From Clostridia bacterium (GTDB lineage: Bacteria > Bacillota > Clostridia > Christensenellales > Borkfalkiaceae), in the NCBI GenBank assembly GCA_017457215.1, contig JAFTHU010000001.1, forward strand, positions 109,890 to 173,889: a stretch of 64,000 nt of DNA, in the 5' to 3' direction. The first letter of the stretch is position 1. Each line of letters begins with the position of its first letter. Both the position numbers and the translations under genes were made by a program. Shown here in pieces: positions 7,697-15,629 of the stretch. The notes beneath the pieces are model-generated. The model saw nothing but the letters and a program-made list of their open reading frames with translations, had not been told where the DNA came from and did no database searches.

Positions 7697-9157
7697 TTAT
7701 TTCCTTTTATTTTTTTCGGCAGCTTCCTTACGGATACTCCCAATCATATCAATTTTTAACGCATGTAATTTCTTGGACAAGTCCACTTTATATAACTGCG
7801 GAACGTCCAAACGCAAATATTCTTCCCAGAATTTTGCCAATTCCCCCTTGGAATACGCTTGTATTTCCATCAACGAGGGGAACGTATACACCAATTTCCC
7901 GTCTTTTACAATCGTTTCCTGCAAAGGTACGGCGTGGAAATTTTCCACTTCGTGTTCCTTCCAAGTTTCCACGGGGTGGAAGAGGGTAAGCGGCTTGTCG
8001 TCGTTTACGACTTCGTCGTACAAAGTGATAAGGTCGGCAATCGCCATACCGTTGTCTTTGTCGTACAAACGATATAATCCTTTAAACGACGGATTCGTAA
8101 TCTTTGCCGTATTGTCCGAAAGTTTGATTTTCGGCGTTACCGAACCGTCTTTTTCAATTACCGCCGCCAATTTATATACGCCACCGAGGGCAGGTAAATC
8201 TTCCGACGTTATTAAACGCGTACCAACCCCCCACGAATCGATTTTTGCGCCTTGTTGTAAAAGGGAATTTATCGAACGTTCATCCAAATCCCCCGATACG
8301 CAAATAATCGCGTCGGGAAAACCCGCTTCGTCCATCATCTTACGCGCCTTTTTGGAAAGATAGGCAAGGTCGCCGCTGTCCAAGCGTATCCCCTTGGGTT
8401 TGTGCCCTTCGGCTTGCAATTCTTTAAAAACTTTAATCGCGTTGGGCACGCCGCTGCGAAGAGTATCATACGTATCAACAAGCAACAAACAGTTGTCAGG
8501 ATAGGCGTTGGCATAAGCGCGGAAAGCTTCGTATTCCGTAGGATAATCCATTATCCAACTATGCGCCATCGTACCCGCAACGGGCACGCGGAACATCTGC
8601 CCCGCAATCACGTTCGAGGTAGACGAACAGCCGCCGATAATTGCGGCGCGCGCGCCGTAAATTCCCGCGTCGGGCGCTTGCGCACGGCGCAAACCGAATT
8701 CCATTACTACACCCTGCCCGCTCGTTGCGCGGCAAATTTTAGAGGATTTCGTCGCGATTAACGTTTGGTGATTGATAATATTCAAAAGTGCGGTTTCGGC
8801 AAACTGCGCTTGAATCAAAGGCGCTTTTACCGTTAAAATCGGTTCGCCGGGGAAGACGGGCGTTCCTTCTTTCACAGCATACACGTCCCCCGTGAAACGC
8901 ATATTCTTTAAATATTCCAAAAAATCTTCGTCAAAAAGATGCAGCGAACGCAAATACGCGATATCTTCTTCTTCAAATCGCCAATGCAAAAGATAATCCA
9001 TCGCCTGCTCCAAGCCCGCAGCAATAGAATAGGTAATCAATGCGTTTTTACGGAAGAATAAATCGAAAACCACTTCTTCTTCGTGCTTTTTATGGCGGTA
9101 AAAGCCATATCCCATTGTCAGCTGATATAAATCGGTTAAAAGAGTAAGATTTCTCAT
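7697..9157 (-). CDS. pncB: Nicotinate phosphoribosyltransferase
   Basis: A 486-residue enzyme that makes nicotinate mononucleotide from nicotinate and PRPP for NAD salvage. The start is placed at the second in-frame ATG of the cluster (9157), where AAGGAG is 8 nt upstream; it gives MRNLTLLTDLYQLTMGYGFY, the standard N-terminus. Family motifs include GLRRAQAPDAG, GGCSSTSNVIAG, GTMAHSWIMDY and the phosphate-binding region IRLDSGDLAYLSKKAR. It follows lgt by 2 nt, so translation is likely coupled. Confidence 0.95.
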   Translation of the reverse strand: MRNLTLLTDLYQLTMGYGFYRHKKHEEEVVFDLFFRKNALITYSIAAGLEQAMDYLLHWRFEEEDIAYLRSLHLFDEDFLEYLKNMRFTGDVYAVKEGTPVFPGEPILTVKAPLIQAQFAETALLNIINHQTLIATKSSKICRATSGQGVVMEFGLRRAQAPDAGIYGARAAIIGGCSSTSNVIAGQMFRVPVAGTMAHSWIMDYPTEYEAFRAYANAYPDNCLLLVDTYDTLRSGVPNAIKVFKELQAEGHKPKGIRLDSGDLAYLSKKARKMMDEAGFPDAIICVSGDLDERSINSLLQQGAKIDSWGVGTRLITSEDLPALGGVYKLAAVIEKDGSVTPKIKLSDNTAKITNPSFKGLYRLYDKDNGMAIADLITLYDEVVNDDKPLTLFHPVETWKEHEVENFHAVPLQETIVKDGKLVYTFPSLMEIQAYSKGELAKFWEEYLRLDVPQLYKVDLSKKLHALKIDMIGSIRKEAAEKNKRK

Positions 9158-9159
9158 AA

Positions 9160-10119
9160 TCATTTCTCCTTGGTTTCTTTTGACTTTTCCGTCTTTTCTT
9201 TGTAATTTTCGGGATAAATCGAACACATCATATTCCATTTATCCAACTCGGGCTCTTCATCCTTTCTGTCTGCGATATACTTCACGATACCGTACGGTTC
9301 TCCCTTTACCGAGCCAATCCATACGCCCTCTTTTTTCCTGTTGGCATACAGTAAATAGACCAATAAACTTAACCCCACAATCAACATTGTCAAGGAGAGC
9401 ACCAACGACCAAGGCACGCCGCCGCCGCTTAAGATATATTGGGAATCCCGCAAAGGTTCCATAATCGAACGAGTTCCACCGTAAACGATAAAATAACACG
9501 CAACGTTGATGCCGTTCGGTTTTTTGCCGTTCTTCCAAGCGTTGATAAACATCAAAATCGCCGCCGTCAACGTAACGAAACTCTCATAGAAGAAAAATGC
9601 ATAATGCCAAGTGCCCGTCTTTTCGATATATACCGCAAAGGGAAAAAATTGCAACGCCTCGCTGGTAACCTGCGCCCCGTATACTTCTTGGTTTACGAAA
9701 TTGCCCCATCTGCCAATCGATTGCGCCAAAAGCAATCCGACCACCACACAATCGCCCACACGGAGAAAGTTAACTTTCTTTACGGCGCAGATTACAGCGA
9801 CGCTTGCCGCCCCGCCGATAATGCCGCCCACGATAGAAAGTCCGCCCCTTCGAATGGAACTCCATTGAAACCATTCGGAAATGGGCAATCCGTCGGTAAT
9901 ACAGTAAAAGAGTCTGGTCGTTATCACCGCTATCGGCAAGCCAATTACAAAAAAGGTTAAAAATAAATCGGGGGACATGTTTCTGCGGCGAAAGAGCAAC
10001 GTGATTACGAAAAACGCCGCAATCATACCGCACACAATAATCAATGCGTAGGCATGAATTTCCGCCCCCAAGATTTTAACGGTAGGGTCTAATGGCCATA
10101 AAAGATTGGAAAAATTCAT
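9160..10119 (-). CDS. lgt: Prolipoprotein diacylglyceryl transferase
   Basis: A 319-residue membrane enzyme that transfers diacylglycerol from phosphatidylglycerol to the lipobox cysteine. The Lgt signature SIGRWGNFVNQEVYG is at about residues 140-154, and the preceding RRGGLSIVGGIIGG (about 88-101) matches the GGL..xGG loop. Seven or so membrane segments, with a Lys/Glu-rich tail after about residue 275. It is the first gene of the operon, with AAGGAG before the ATG. Several lipoproteins elsewhere in the window are its likely substrates. Confidence 0.96.
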   Translation of the reverse strand: MNFSNLLWPLDPTVKILGAEIHAYALIIVCGMIAAFFVITLLFRRRNMSPDLFLTFFVIGLPIAVITTRLFYCITDGLPISEWFQWSSIRRGGLSIVGGIIGGAASVAVICAVKKVNFLRVGDCVVVGLLLAQSIGRWGNFVNQEVYGAQVTSEALQFFPFAVYIEKTGTWHYAFFFYESFVTLTAAILMFINAWKNGKKPNGINVACYFIVYGGTRSIMEPLRDSQYILSGGGVPWSLVLSLTMLIVGLSLLVYLLYANRKKEGVWIGSVKGEPYGIVKYIADRKDEEPELDKWNMMCSIYPENYKEKTEKSKETKEK

Positions 10120-10231
10120 TTTTTCTCCTTGTTTTTCTTTTAAATATCCTATGGATGTTTTCTGTTTTCTTGTTCGTATCTTGGCAAAATCTATAAAATC
10201 TTACAAGGTAAACCCGCCCATAGTATTTATT

Positions 10232-10260
10232 ATTATAGCATAATAATAAAAAACCGTCAA
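10232..10260 (-). promoter_or_regulatory. Promoter of the lgt-to-plsY operon
   Basis: TTGACG (10255-10260) and TATAAT (10232-10237), 17-bp spacer, minus strand. The -35 box lies inside the loop-distal arm of the folT terminator. The 5' untranslated region would be about 105 nt, in which no obvious riboswitch was recognised. Confidence 0.8.
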
Positions 10261-10278
10261 GCAATGCCTAACGGTTTT
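10250..10278 (-). terminator. folT terminator
   Basis: AAAACCGT (10250-10257) pairs with ACGGTTTT (10271-10278); the minus-strand tail is U-rich (TTTTTATTATTA). It lies 46 nt past the folT stop. Confidence 0.75.
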
Positions 10279-10323
10279 AAAAATTTTTCTTTTTTTGCGT
10301 ACGCTTCTTCCAACACGCGGATT

Positions 10324-10917
10324 TTAGCGGATATACAACTTTAACGGCTTGATTTTATTTAGCGCAGGCACGGCGATAAACAGCAATACGTAGTTGACGA
10401 GGCTGTTCCAAATTTGCCCTTGGACAAATAAACGGCTGACCAAATACGTCCAATAATCCACTTTAGAATACAACAACCAAAACGCCGTAGTATTAATCGC
10501 CACCGTACAAAGTAAAAAAGTCAAAACGCAGACAAGCGATAATTTTACGTATAAAAACGCGCCGCTTTTGCTACGCAAACCACCCACAATTAATCCCGAT
10601 AAAAAGGCAATCGCACCAAGAGAAAGCCCTATCCACGGCAAATAGGCAAACCCGCTGGAATTATATAAAAATCCAACCAAATCCCCCAAAAAGCCAGCGG
10701 CAAACCCAAACACGGGTCCTATTAAAATCCCCGCGATTGCCGAAACGAAAATCGTTAAGGAAAACTGTGTTTCCGCCAATTTAAACTCGAACATATTCGC
10801 CACCACGACAATCGCAGTGATTACGGCGATATACGCGATTTTTCGGCTGGCATTTTTTTCCGCCAGTGCGCCAAATAGTACCTTTTGCCAACAATTCTTT
10901 GCCTTTGTTTCGGACAT
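10324..10917 (-). CDS. folT: Folate ECF transporter S component FolT
   Basis: A 197-residue membrane protein that binds folate and works with a shared energy-coupling (ECF) module encoded elsewhere. Sequence features: after a short soluble head, ITAIVVVANMFEFKLAETQFSLT, then the S-component pattern GILIGPVFGFAAGFLGDLVGF (about residues 66-86) and four more hydrophobic segments. The D-x-VGF loop is typical of FolT. The folate assignment is supported by the tetrahydrofolate riboswitch in its leader. The start codon has GGAGGT 7 nt upstream, inside a small hairpin. Confidence 0.92.
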   Translation of the reverse strand: MSETKAKNCWQKVLFGALAEKNASRKIAYIAVITAIVVVANMFEFKLAETQFSLTIFVSAIAGILIGPVFGFAAGFLGDLVGFLYNSSGFAYLPWIGLSLGAIAFLSGLIVGGLRSKSGAFLYVKLSLVCVLTFLLCTVAINTTAFWLLYSKVDYWTYLVSRLFVQGQIWNSLVNYVLLFIAVPALNKIKPLKLYIR

Positions 10918-10924
10918 AATAAAA

Positions 10925-10941
10925 ACCTCCCGTTGAGAGGT
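10925..10941 (-). promoter_or_regulatory. Shine-Dalgarno-sequestering hairpin of folT
   Basis: ACCTC (10937-10941 on the minus strand) pairs with the GAGGT of the folT ribosome-binding site (10925-10930). The site is buried in a 5-bp stem with a TCAACGG loop. This is a likely translational expression platform for the riboswitch upstream. Confidence 0.6.
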
Positions 10942-11002
10942 CCGCAGATGGTATTTACAGTAACCGTTTTTTGCGTTTCATCACATACATGGGTACTGCT
11001 TT

Positions 11003-11110
11003 TCGTAGCGGACGCGCCCCGACACCGCAGAAAACCGCACACGTTTTTCTTTCGTTTACCGACAACGTCCCGTTCGATAACACTTTACGCGTCAAAGGCT
11101 ACTCTTACTT
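11003..11110 (-). ncRNA. Tetrahydrofolate (THF) riboswitch
   Basis: The leader holds the conserved blocks of the class I THF (folE-motif) riboswitch, in order: AGAGTAG (about 11103-11099), GCGTAAAGTG, GAACGGGACGTTGTC, AACGAA and GCGTCCGCTAC (about 11015-11005). From memory, the Streptococcus mutans folT riboswitch has GCGTTAAGTG, GAATGGGATGTCGTC, AACGAA and GCATCCGCT at the same spacing. The ends pair (GUAG with CUAC). It lies between a promoter and folT, fitting feedback control of folate uptake. Exact P1 boundaries are uncertain by a few bases. Confidence 0.85.
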
Positions 11111-11119
11111 TCTGCTTTT

Positions 11120-11148
11120 ATTATACCGCGATATAAAAGAAAAAGCAA
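11120..11148 (-). promoter_or_regulatory. folT promoter
   Basis: TTGCTT (11143-11148) and TATAAT (11120-11125) with a 17-bp spacer on the minus strand. The transcript would start about 11113, so the riboswitch begins within a few nucleotides of the 5' end. Confidence 0.75.
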
Positions 11149-11202
11149 GCGTTTGCATTGTCCCGCACGAATATTTTTCTCTTGTAAACGCAAAATATCT
11201 GT

Positions 11203-11889
11203 ATGGGTTTGATTTTTATTAGAACGACGATTATTTTTATTGCACTCCTTGCCATTATGCGGTTTATGGGAAAACGGCAAATCGGTGAAATGCAACCGTA
11301 CGAGTTGGTAATCACCCTTATCATCTCCGAACTTGCCTGCATCCCCATGGCAGACAACTCTATTCCCCTTTTGTACGGCGTTATCGCGATTTTAACTGTA
11401 TTTTTATTACATCAAATCGTCTGTATTATCGATTTAAAATTCACGGCGTTAAAACCCGTCATCAGCGGTTCGCCCAGCATCGTACTCAATAAAAACGGCA
11501 TTGACGATTCGCAGTTAAAGAAAAACAACCTCAACGTTTCCGACCTTATCGAAAGTTTACGAATCGAGGGATATTTCGCACTGGATGCCATTGAATACGC
11601 TCTGTACGAATCAGAGGGCGCTTTTTCCGCACTTCCGAAAAAGAATTTTGAGCAGTTACAAACCTCTCTGCCAATCATCCTTGCCAGCGAGGGGAAATTC
11701 GACCAAAAAAACGTCGCACGGACGGGACGTGATTTGAATTATTATCAAAACATCTTAAAAGAACACGGTTGCAAGAGCGAGAAAAAAATTCTTATTTTTA
11801 CCGTTGACGGCAACGGTAAAGCCTATTTTCAAGAAAAGGGAAAACGTTACAAAGTGATTGACCTCGGTTGGAAAAACACCCTGTGGTAA
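11203..11889 (+). CDS. DUF421 (YetF-like) membrane protein
   Basis: A 228-residue protein. Three N-terminal membrane segments (about residues 2-20, 33-45 and 57-78) carry the motif MRFMGKRQIGEMQPYELVITLIISELACIPMAD, then a soluble C-terminal DUF421 region with the pair SLRIEGYFALDAIEYALYESEGAFSALPK. The function is unknown; Bacillus YetF/YdfS relatives are linked to spore or stress physiology. It overlaps nothing, and its stop is 10 nt before the DUF4363 gene, its usual neighbour in Clostridia. There is no clear Shine-Dalgarno site at this ATG, and it lies divergent to folT. Confidence 0.9.
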   Translation: MGLIFIRTTIIFIALLAIMRFMGKRQIGEMQPYELVITLIISELACIPMADNSIPLLYGVIAILTVFLLHQIVCIIDLKFTALKPVISGSPSIVLNKNGIDDSQLKKNNLNVSDLIESLRIEGYFALDAIEYALYESEGAFSALPKKNFEQLQTSLPIILASEGKFDQKNVARTGRDLNYYQNILKEHGCKSEKKILIFTVDGNGKAYFQEKGKRYKVIDLGWKNTLW

Positions 11890-11899
11890 GGAGATTTAT

Positions 11900-12277
11900 A
11901 TGATACGGACAATAGCAAGTATTTTTATAACACTCGGTTTAATCCTCGGCATTTCCGTTTACGAAACCAAGCAAGTAAGCAAAACGTTCCGCGAACTAAA
12001 ACACTCTTTTGAAACGTTGCAAGAAAAAACGGAACTGAATACCGTAACCTACGACGACGGCGTTGCGGTGCGTACTTTTTGGGATAAGAAAAAGGAAACG
12101 TTGCATTTTTGGTTACCGCACGGGGCGTTGCAGGAAATTGATTTTCAATTAAACGAAGCCATCGGTTTTTTATCTATCGACGACGCCGAGGGCGCTCTGC
12201 CGAAAATCGAAGTCCTTGTCGGTTTAACCGACGCCATTCCGCACTCTTATAACTTTGGTATGAAGAATATTTTTTAA
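11900..12277 (+). CDS. DUF4363 family protein
   Basis: A 125-residue protein beginning MIRTIASIFITLGLILG at the ATG at 11900, with GGAG 9 nt upstream. One N-terminal membrane anchor (about residues 4-20) is followed by an exported helical domain (FRELKHSFETLQEKTEL...). The DUF4363 match and its place directly after the DUF421 gene fit a conserved two-gene unit in Clostridia. The function is unknown; it may be a subunit or regulator of the DUF421 protein. Confidence 0.8.
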   Translation: MIRTIASIFITLGLILGISVYETKQVSKTFRELKHSFETLQEKTELNTVTYDDGVAVRTFWDKKKETLHFWLPHGALQEIDFQLNEAIGFLSIDDAEGALPKIEVLVGLTDAIPHSYNFGMKNIF

Positions 12278-12283
12278 ATCAAA

Positions 12284-12318
12284 AAGGCACTCGTTTCGTA
12301 CACGGGTGCCTTGTTTTG
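12284..12318. terminator. Bidirectional terminator between DUF4363 and the 12.3 kb gene
   Basis: AAGGCAC (12284-12290) pairs with GTGCCTT (12306-12312), and the stem extends inward by three more pairs. It is followed by TGTTTTG on the plus strand and preceded by A-tracts that give U on the minus strand. Confidence 0.75.
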
Positions 12319-12333
12319 TACTTTTATATAATT

Positions 12334-12687
12334 TTACGCCAAACCGTAAGCGTGGATTATACGTACGGTTGCTTCAAAAATATTGCGTACGAATTTTTTT
12401 ACAGCAACGAACGTCGCCATATCTTTTGCTCCCTTATCGTTGCTTTGTATCATTGCCACTGCCGCGTTAAAATTTTTGCAAATCGTTTGCATGTCCTCTT
12501 CGATTGCCGTATACGCGTCTTCCGTACCCACACGCTGAATCGCATACATTTCTTCCACCGATTTATTCATAGGCGCAAGTAAACTGTCGTCGCTCGTCTG
12601 CATATACGCCGCCGATTGATGATTTAAATCCGCAAGAAGCTGTATAAAGCGTTGCAGTTGCAAATTTCCTTCCAATTCCGTCGCCAT
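12334..12687 (-). CDS. Helical protein of unknown function
   Basis: A 117-residue acidic protein that I do not recognise. It appears all-alpha with heptad-like segments (LQLQRFIQLLADLNHQSAAY, VEEMYAIQRVGTEDAYTAIEEDMQTICKNF). Its start overlaps the stop of the UDP-sugar pyrophosphorylase gene (TAATG at 12687-12689), which argues for real translation and coupling. The C-terminus is ATVRIIHAYGLA. Confidence 0.75.
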   Translation of the reverse strand: MATELEGNLQLQRFIQLLADLNHQSAAYMQTSDDSLLAPMNKSVEEMYAIQRVGTEDAYTAIEEDMQTICKNFNAAVAMIQSNDKGAKDMATFVAVKKFVRNIFEATVRIIHAYGLA

Positions 12688-13916
12688 TAAAGTTCCACTC
12701 CGTTCTTTTTCAAAAGTTCGCGTGCAGATTCTACGCTGTCCACGCCCGTCTTGTTTTTAATGGGTGCAAATTCTTTTTCACGCACAACTTCGTAGGGCAA
12801 CACACTACCCATGAGCTTGATAAGGTCTACGGCAAGCGCTTCAAATTTTTTACCGTTTTCCTTTTCGGGTTTTCTCGTTACGCCGTCTTCACAAAGACAT
12901 TCAATCTTCTTTTCTACGATGTGCACGGGGATTTTTTTACCCTCAACCTCTTCCAATTTGGAAAGACGGAAAAGATAGTTCATAATAACACCGTAGCTGT
13001 AAACGAGGTCGCCGTTTTCATCACGTTGATTTGCCATTTCGTTGGTGAGCTCGTAGTATTCGATAATATCGGGCTTATCGCCGTCCATACAGAGAACGCC
13101 TACTTTTTCCTCGGGAATAGTCTTAAAAATCGCTTTCGCGCCGCAATTTACTTCACTGACAATCGTCGCACCGATAAACACGGGGTCGGCAATACGCTGC
13201 AATACGTTATCCACTGCGTAAATATTCAGCCACTCTACGCCGCGATTATGCAAATCGTCCACAAGCCCCGCTTTTTTCAAGGAAGAGAACCAACCGCCGT
13301 TGCCGTTTGGCGAAAGCGCAGGCAAATCTTTCCGTTCCAAAATAATTTTCCCATCGTAATCCACTGCGGGCGCCATTTCCTGTTTAAAGAATTTCACGTC
13401 CTTTTCGTCATAACCAAAATATCCGTGTTCTTTCCAAAACGAAGTAGTCTGTTCGTGATTTTTATCACTTGTCATAATATACAAAGGCACAACGACGCCG
13501 CATTTTTTCGTAACGTCCTGCAAATTACGCATCTGTTGTTCGAAAATGTACAAAGGTTTGGTAATACCAATATCGTACGCGCCTTTCGGTCCGTCTACCC
13601 CCAAACGCGTTCCCATACCGCCCGCAAGCAATACAGCCGCTACTTTCCCTGCACGAATCGCCTCTACGCCGATACTTTCAAATTCAGGTTTTCTTCTCTC
13701 GATTTCCGCATAGCGCAAACCGCTAATGGGACGAATGTCCCGATCCTTACCCGTCATATCCACGGGATTGGCAAGAGCATCCTCAAATTCCCAATTAATC
13801 GCCGCAATCGCGTCAAGCAAAGTCTTTTTCTGCGCTTCCGTCAACTCTTCATAATAAGCCAAAAGTTGCATTTGCCCCTTTTCTTCCAATAATGCTTTCG
13901 CCTGTTCGTAAGTCAT
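12687..13916 (-). CDS. UDPGP-family uridylyltransferase (UDP-GlcNAc/UDP-sugar pyrophosphorylase)
   Basis: A 409-residue enzyme of the eukaryote-like UDPGP family, which makes a UDP-sugar from UTP and a sugar-1-phosphate. The nucleotide loop is LLAGGMGTRLGVDGPKGAYDIG (about residues 96-117). The rest of the family signature follows: PLYIMTSDKNHEQT, DNVLQRIADPVF, and the C-terminal VHIVEKKIECL. It is closest in pattern to UDP-N-acetylglucosamine pyrophosphorylase (AGX/UAP) rather than bacterial GalU, but UDP-glucose specificity cannot be ruled out. The start has AAGGAGC upstream. Confidence 0.88.
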   Translation of the reverse strand: MTYEQAKALLEEKGQMQLLAYYEELTEAQKKTLLDAIAAINWEFEDALANPVDMTGKDRDIRPISGLRYAEIERRKPEFESIGVEAIRAGKVAAVLLAGGMGTRLGVDGPKGAYDIGITKPLYIFEQQMRNLQDVTKKCGVVVPLYIMTSDKNHEQTTSFWKEHGYFGYDEKDVKFFKQEMAPAVDYDGKIILERKDLPALSPNGNGGWFSSLKKAGLVDDLHNRGVEWLNIYAVDNVLQRIADPVFIGATIVSEVNCGAKAIFKTIPEEKVGVLCMDGDKPDIIEYYELTNEMANQRDENGDLVYSYGVIMNYLFRLSKLEEVEGKKIPVHIVEKKIECLCEDGVTRKPEKENGKKFEALAVDLIKLMGSVLPYEVVREKEFAPIKNKTGVDSVESARELLKKNGVEL

Positions 13917-14048
13917 AAACTCCGCTCCTTTATTTTTTATTTTATTGTACCAAATCCCATAAAATAATGCAACACTTTTTAAAAAATTTTTACAAGCAAT
14001 TCTTTCGGGTTTTTTTCTTATTCTTTCCGTAAAAAATCCCTCATTCCC

Positions 14049-14077
14049 TTTACAAATCCAAAAAACTGTGCTATACT
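14049..14077 (+). promoter_or_regulatory. Promoter giving a leaderless mRNA for the HIRAN-like gene
   Basis: TTTACA (14049-14054) and TATACT (14072-14077) with a 17-bp spacer. The ATG at 14085 is 7 nt below the -10 box, at the expected +1, so no 5' leader or ribosome-binding site is predicted. Confidence 0.8.
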
Positions 14078-14084
14078 TTATGTT

Positions 14085-14498
14085 ATGGGACTGAAAAAAT
14101 ATTTTAAAAATCTATTTTTCAATCGGCGATTAAAAAAGAGCGGTCTATCCTTTCCTATTCGCTGCAAGATCAACGGAGTCGCTTCCGTAGATCGGCAGGG
14201 AGCTTTGGCGCAATCCAAGGAAAACGACGAACTGCAAATCGTTCACACGCCGCTGAAGAAATACCCGCACAACGCATACGTGTACAGCATTACGCTCAAC
14301 CGTGTGTTGGGATATATCGATAAAGAACTCGCCCAAAAATTGCTTTACGTCTTTGGCGAAGGTTTTTGTTTAGACGGTGAAATCCGTGCTTTACTCGGCG
14401 GCAAACCCGAATTTGATTACACGGGGTGTTCCATCCACATCTACGACAGCAAAGAAATGCTGAAAGATTTAGACGATTTCTCTCATTTACGCAGTTAA
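14085..14498 (+). CDS. HIRAN-like domain protein
   Basis: A 137-residue protein. A basic N-terminal segment (MGLKKYFKNLFFNRRLKK) is followed by the pattern of a HIRAN-type domain: GVASVDRQGAL (about 29-39), then DELQIVHTPLKKYPHNAYVYSI and LGYIDKELAQKLLYVF (about 80-95). HIRAN domains bind DNA 3' ends in repair and chromatin proteins such as HLTF and are stand-alone in many bacteria. The mRNA seems leaderless. No neighbour links to a repair pathway. Confidence 0.7.
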   Translation: MGLKKYFKNLFFNRRLKKSGLSFPIRCKINGVASVDRQGALAQSKENDELQIVHTPLKKYPHNAYVYSITLNRVLGYIDKELAQKLLYVFGEGFCLDGEIRALLGGKPEFDYTGCSIHIYDSKEMLKDLDDFSHLRS

Positions 14499-14526
14499 AA
14501 AAAAGGACTCAACGGAGTCCTTTTTT
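14497..14526. terminator. Bidirectional terminator after the HIRAN-like gene
   Basis: An A-tract, GGACTC (14505-14510), AACG loop, GAGTCC (14515-14520), then TTTTTT. It overlaps the stop codon of the convergent ECF S gene (14509), so it terminates both transcripts. Confidence 0.85.
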
Positions 14527-15096
14527 AATTTGTTTAAATACTCTTTGCAAAGGATAAAACAGTACGCTTACCGTTACCGCCGTGCAGACGACCTGCGGTA
14601 TCATAAAAGAAAGGGACGCGTAAAAATACACCCGCCACGCTTTATGCGAAAAGGCGTAAAACCACGGGGTAATTACGTTGTCCAACATCGTAAAACCCAC
14701 GGTGCAAAGACAAGCAACCGCCGTTAGCCACCAAAGGGCATGCAAGGGCTTTTTTACCACTCGTCCCAAAGCTCCGAAAATACACGCCAACACGTTGTAA
14801 TAAGTCAAATATAGAATAAGCACGGTGGGAAAAAAACCAAAAATCAACTGCCGTAACAACGCAAACGCCGTTGCGGCAAACATTCCGCGCACCAATCCAA
14901 ACACAAATGCGTAAACAATGAATAACAACGTTACGATTTCCACACCGGGAATGACGGCAAGCAATACCTGCCCGACGATAACAAGAGCAACAAACACGGC
15001 AAGATAAGCGCATTCTTTCGCCGAATTCAACCATACAGCGCGGTAACGTATCTCATTTTTTCTTTCTTGCGCTAAACACGCCGTTTGCCCTTTCAT
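14509..15096 (-). CDS. ECF transporter S component, vitamin specificity unknown
   Basis: A 195-residue protein with six predicted membrane segments. After a soluble head comes the S-component pattern LAVFVALVIVGQVLLAVIPGVEIVTLLFIVYAFVFGLVRGMF. The length and the short Lys-rich end (KQIKKGLR) fit a substrate-binding S subunit that borrows a shared energizing module. It is 34 nt downstream of the DUF4430 lipoprotein gene, suggesting the two make one uptake system. I cannot name the substrate from sequence; see the finding on this pair. Confidence 0.8.
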   Translation of the reverse strand: MKGQTACLAQERKNEIRYRAVWLNSAKECAYLAVFVALVIVGQVLLAVIPGVEIVTLLFIVYAFVFGLVRGMFAATAFALLRQLIFGFFPTVLILYLTYYNVLACIFGALGRVVKKPLHALWWLTAVACLCTVGFTMLDNVITPWFYAFSHKAWRVYFYASLSFMIPQVVCTAVTVSVLFYPLQRVFKQIKKGLR

Positions 15097-15130
15097 CGCA
15101 TACCTGCCCTATGCTTTTTATAAAATACCG

Positions 15131-15553
15131 TTAAAACGTTTGATACAGCCAAATATAAAGTTCCCCTTCGGAAACAATCAAATCTTCCGCACCGACCATT
15201 GCGCTGCCCAACGTCTGCCCTTCGTATTCCAACGTGCCCCACGCCGAATTTGCCATTTCGCCGTCGGAAGTATACAACATCCAACACGCGCTGTAATCCG
15301 CTGCATTTTCCACGCCGTTCAAAGAAGTTATCATCCCTTCGGAAACGGTAAACGACAGCTTATCCTTTTCCTCAAGTTCTTCCATCGCGTCCATCAATAC
15401 AGCGTCGCCAATCGTCTTATCAATGCGAATTACAATCCGCGTATCCGTTGCCGAAAGAACGGTGGCATTTGCCTCCCCCTCTTTTTTGCATCCTGCAAAA
15501 CAAAAACACACGGAAATCAGCATTACGCAAAGAAGCGTCCAAAATTTTTTCAT
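15131..15553 (-). CDS. DUF4430 lipoprotein (transcobalamin-like domain)
   Basis: A 140-residue lipoprotein. The start is the ATG at 15553 (MKKFWTLL), with AGGAGGAG about 7 nt upstream. A signal peptide ends at the lipobox FAGC (Cys about residue 20). The mature protein matches the DUF4430 domain: VLMDAMEELEEKDKLSFTVSEGMITSLNGVENAADYSACWMLYTSDGE, then WGTLEYEGQTLGSAMVGAEDLIVSEGELYIWLYQTF. This is the beta-barrel-type domain also found in the vitamin B12 carrier transcobalamin/intrinsic factor C-terminus, so binding of a vitamin outside the cell is plausible. It is followed by an ECF S gene. Confidence 0.88.
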   Translation of the reverse strand: MKKFWTLLCVMLISVCFCFAGCKKEGEANATVLSATDTRIVIRIDKTIGDAVLMDAMEELEEKDKLSFTVSEGMITSLNGVENAADYSACWMLYTSDGEMANSAWGTLEYEGQTLGSAMVGAEDLIVSEGELYIWLYQTF

Positions 15554-15629
15554 AATTTCTCCTCCTAAAAGCATTAATCTAACTGTATGCATCAAACACC
15601 CGTTCTATTCCCTTGACATAGGGAGTTCA

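Noticed and set aside
15554-15629. A cobalamin riboswitch before the DUF4430 gene
   Set aside because: The gap is only 76 nt and has no B12-box-like element.
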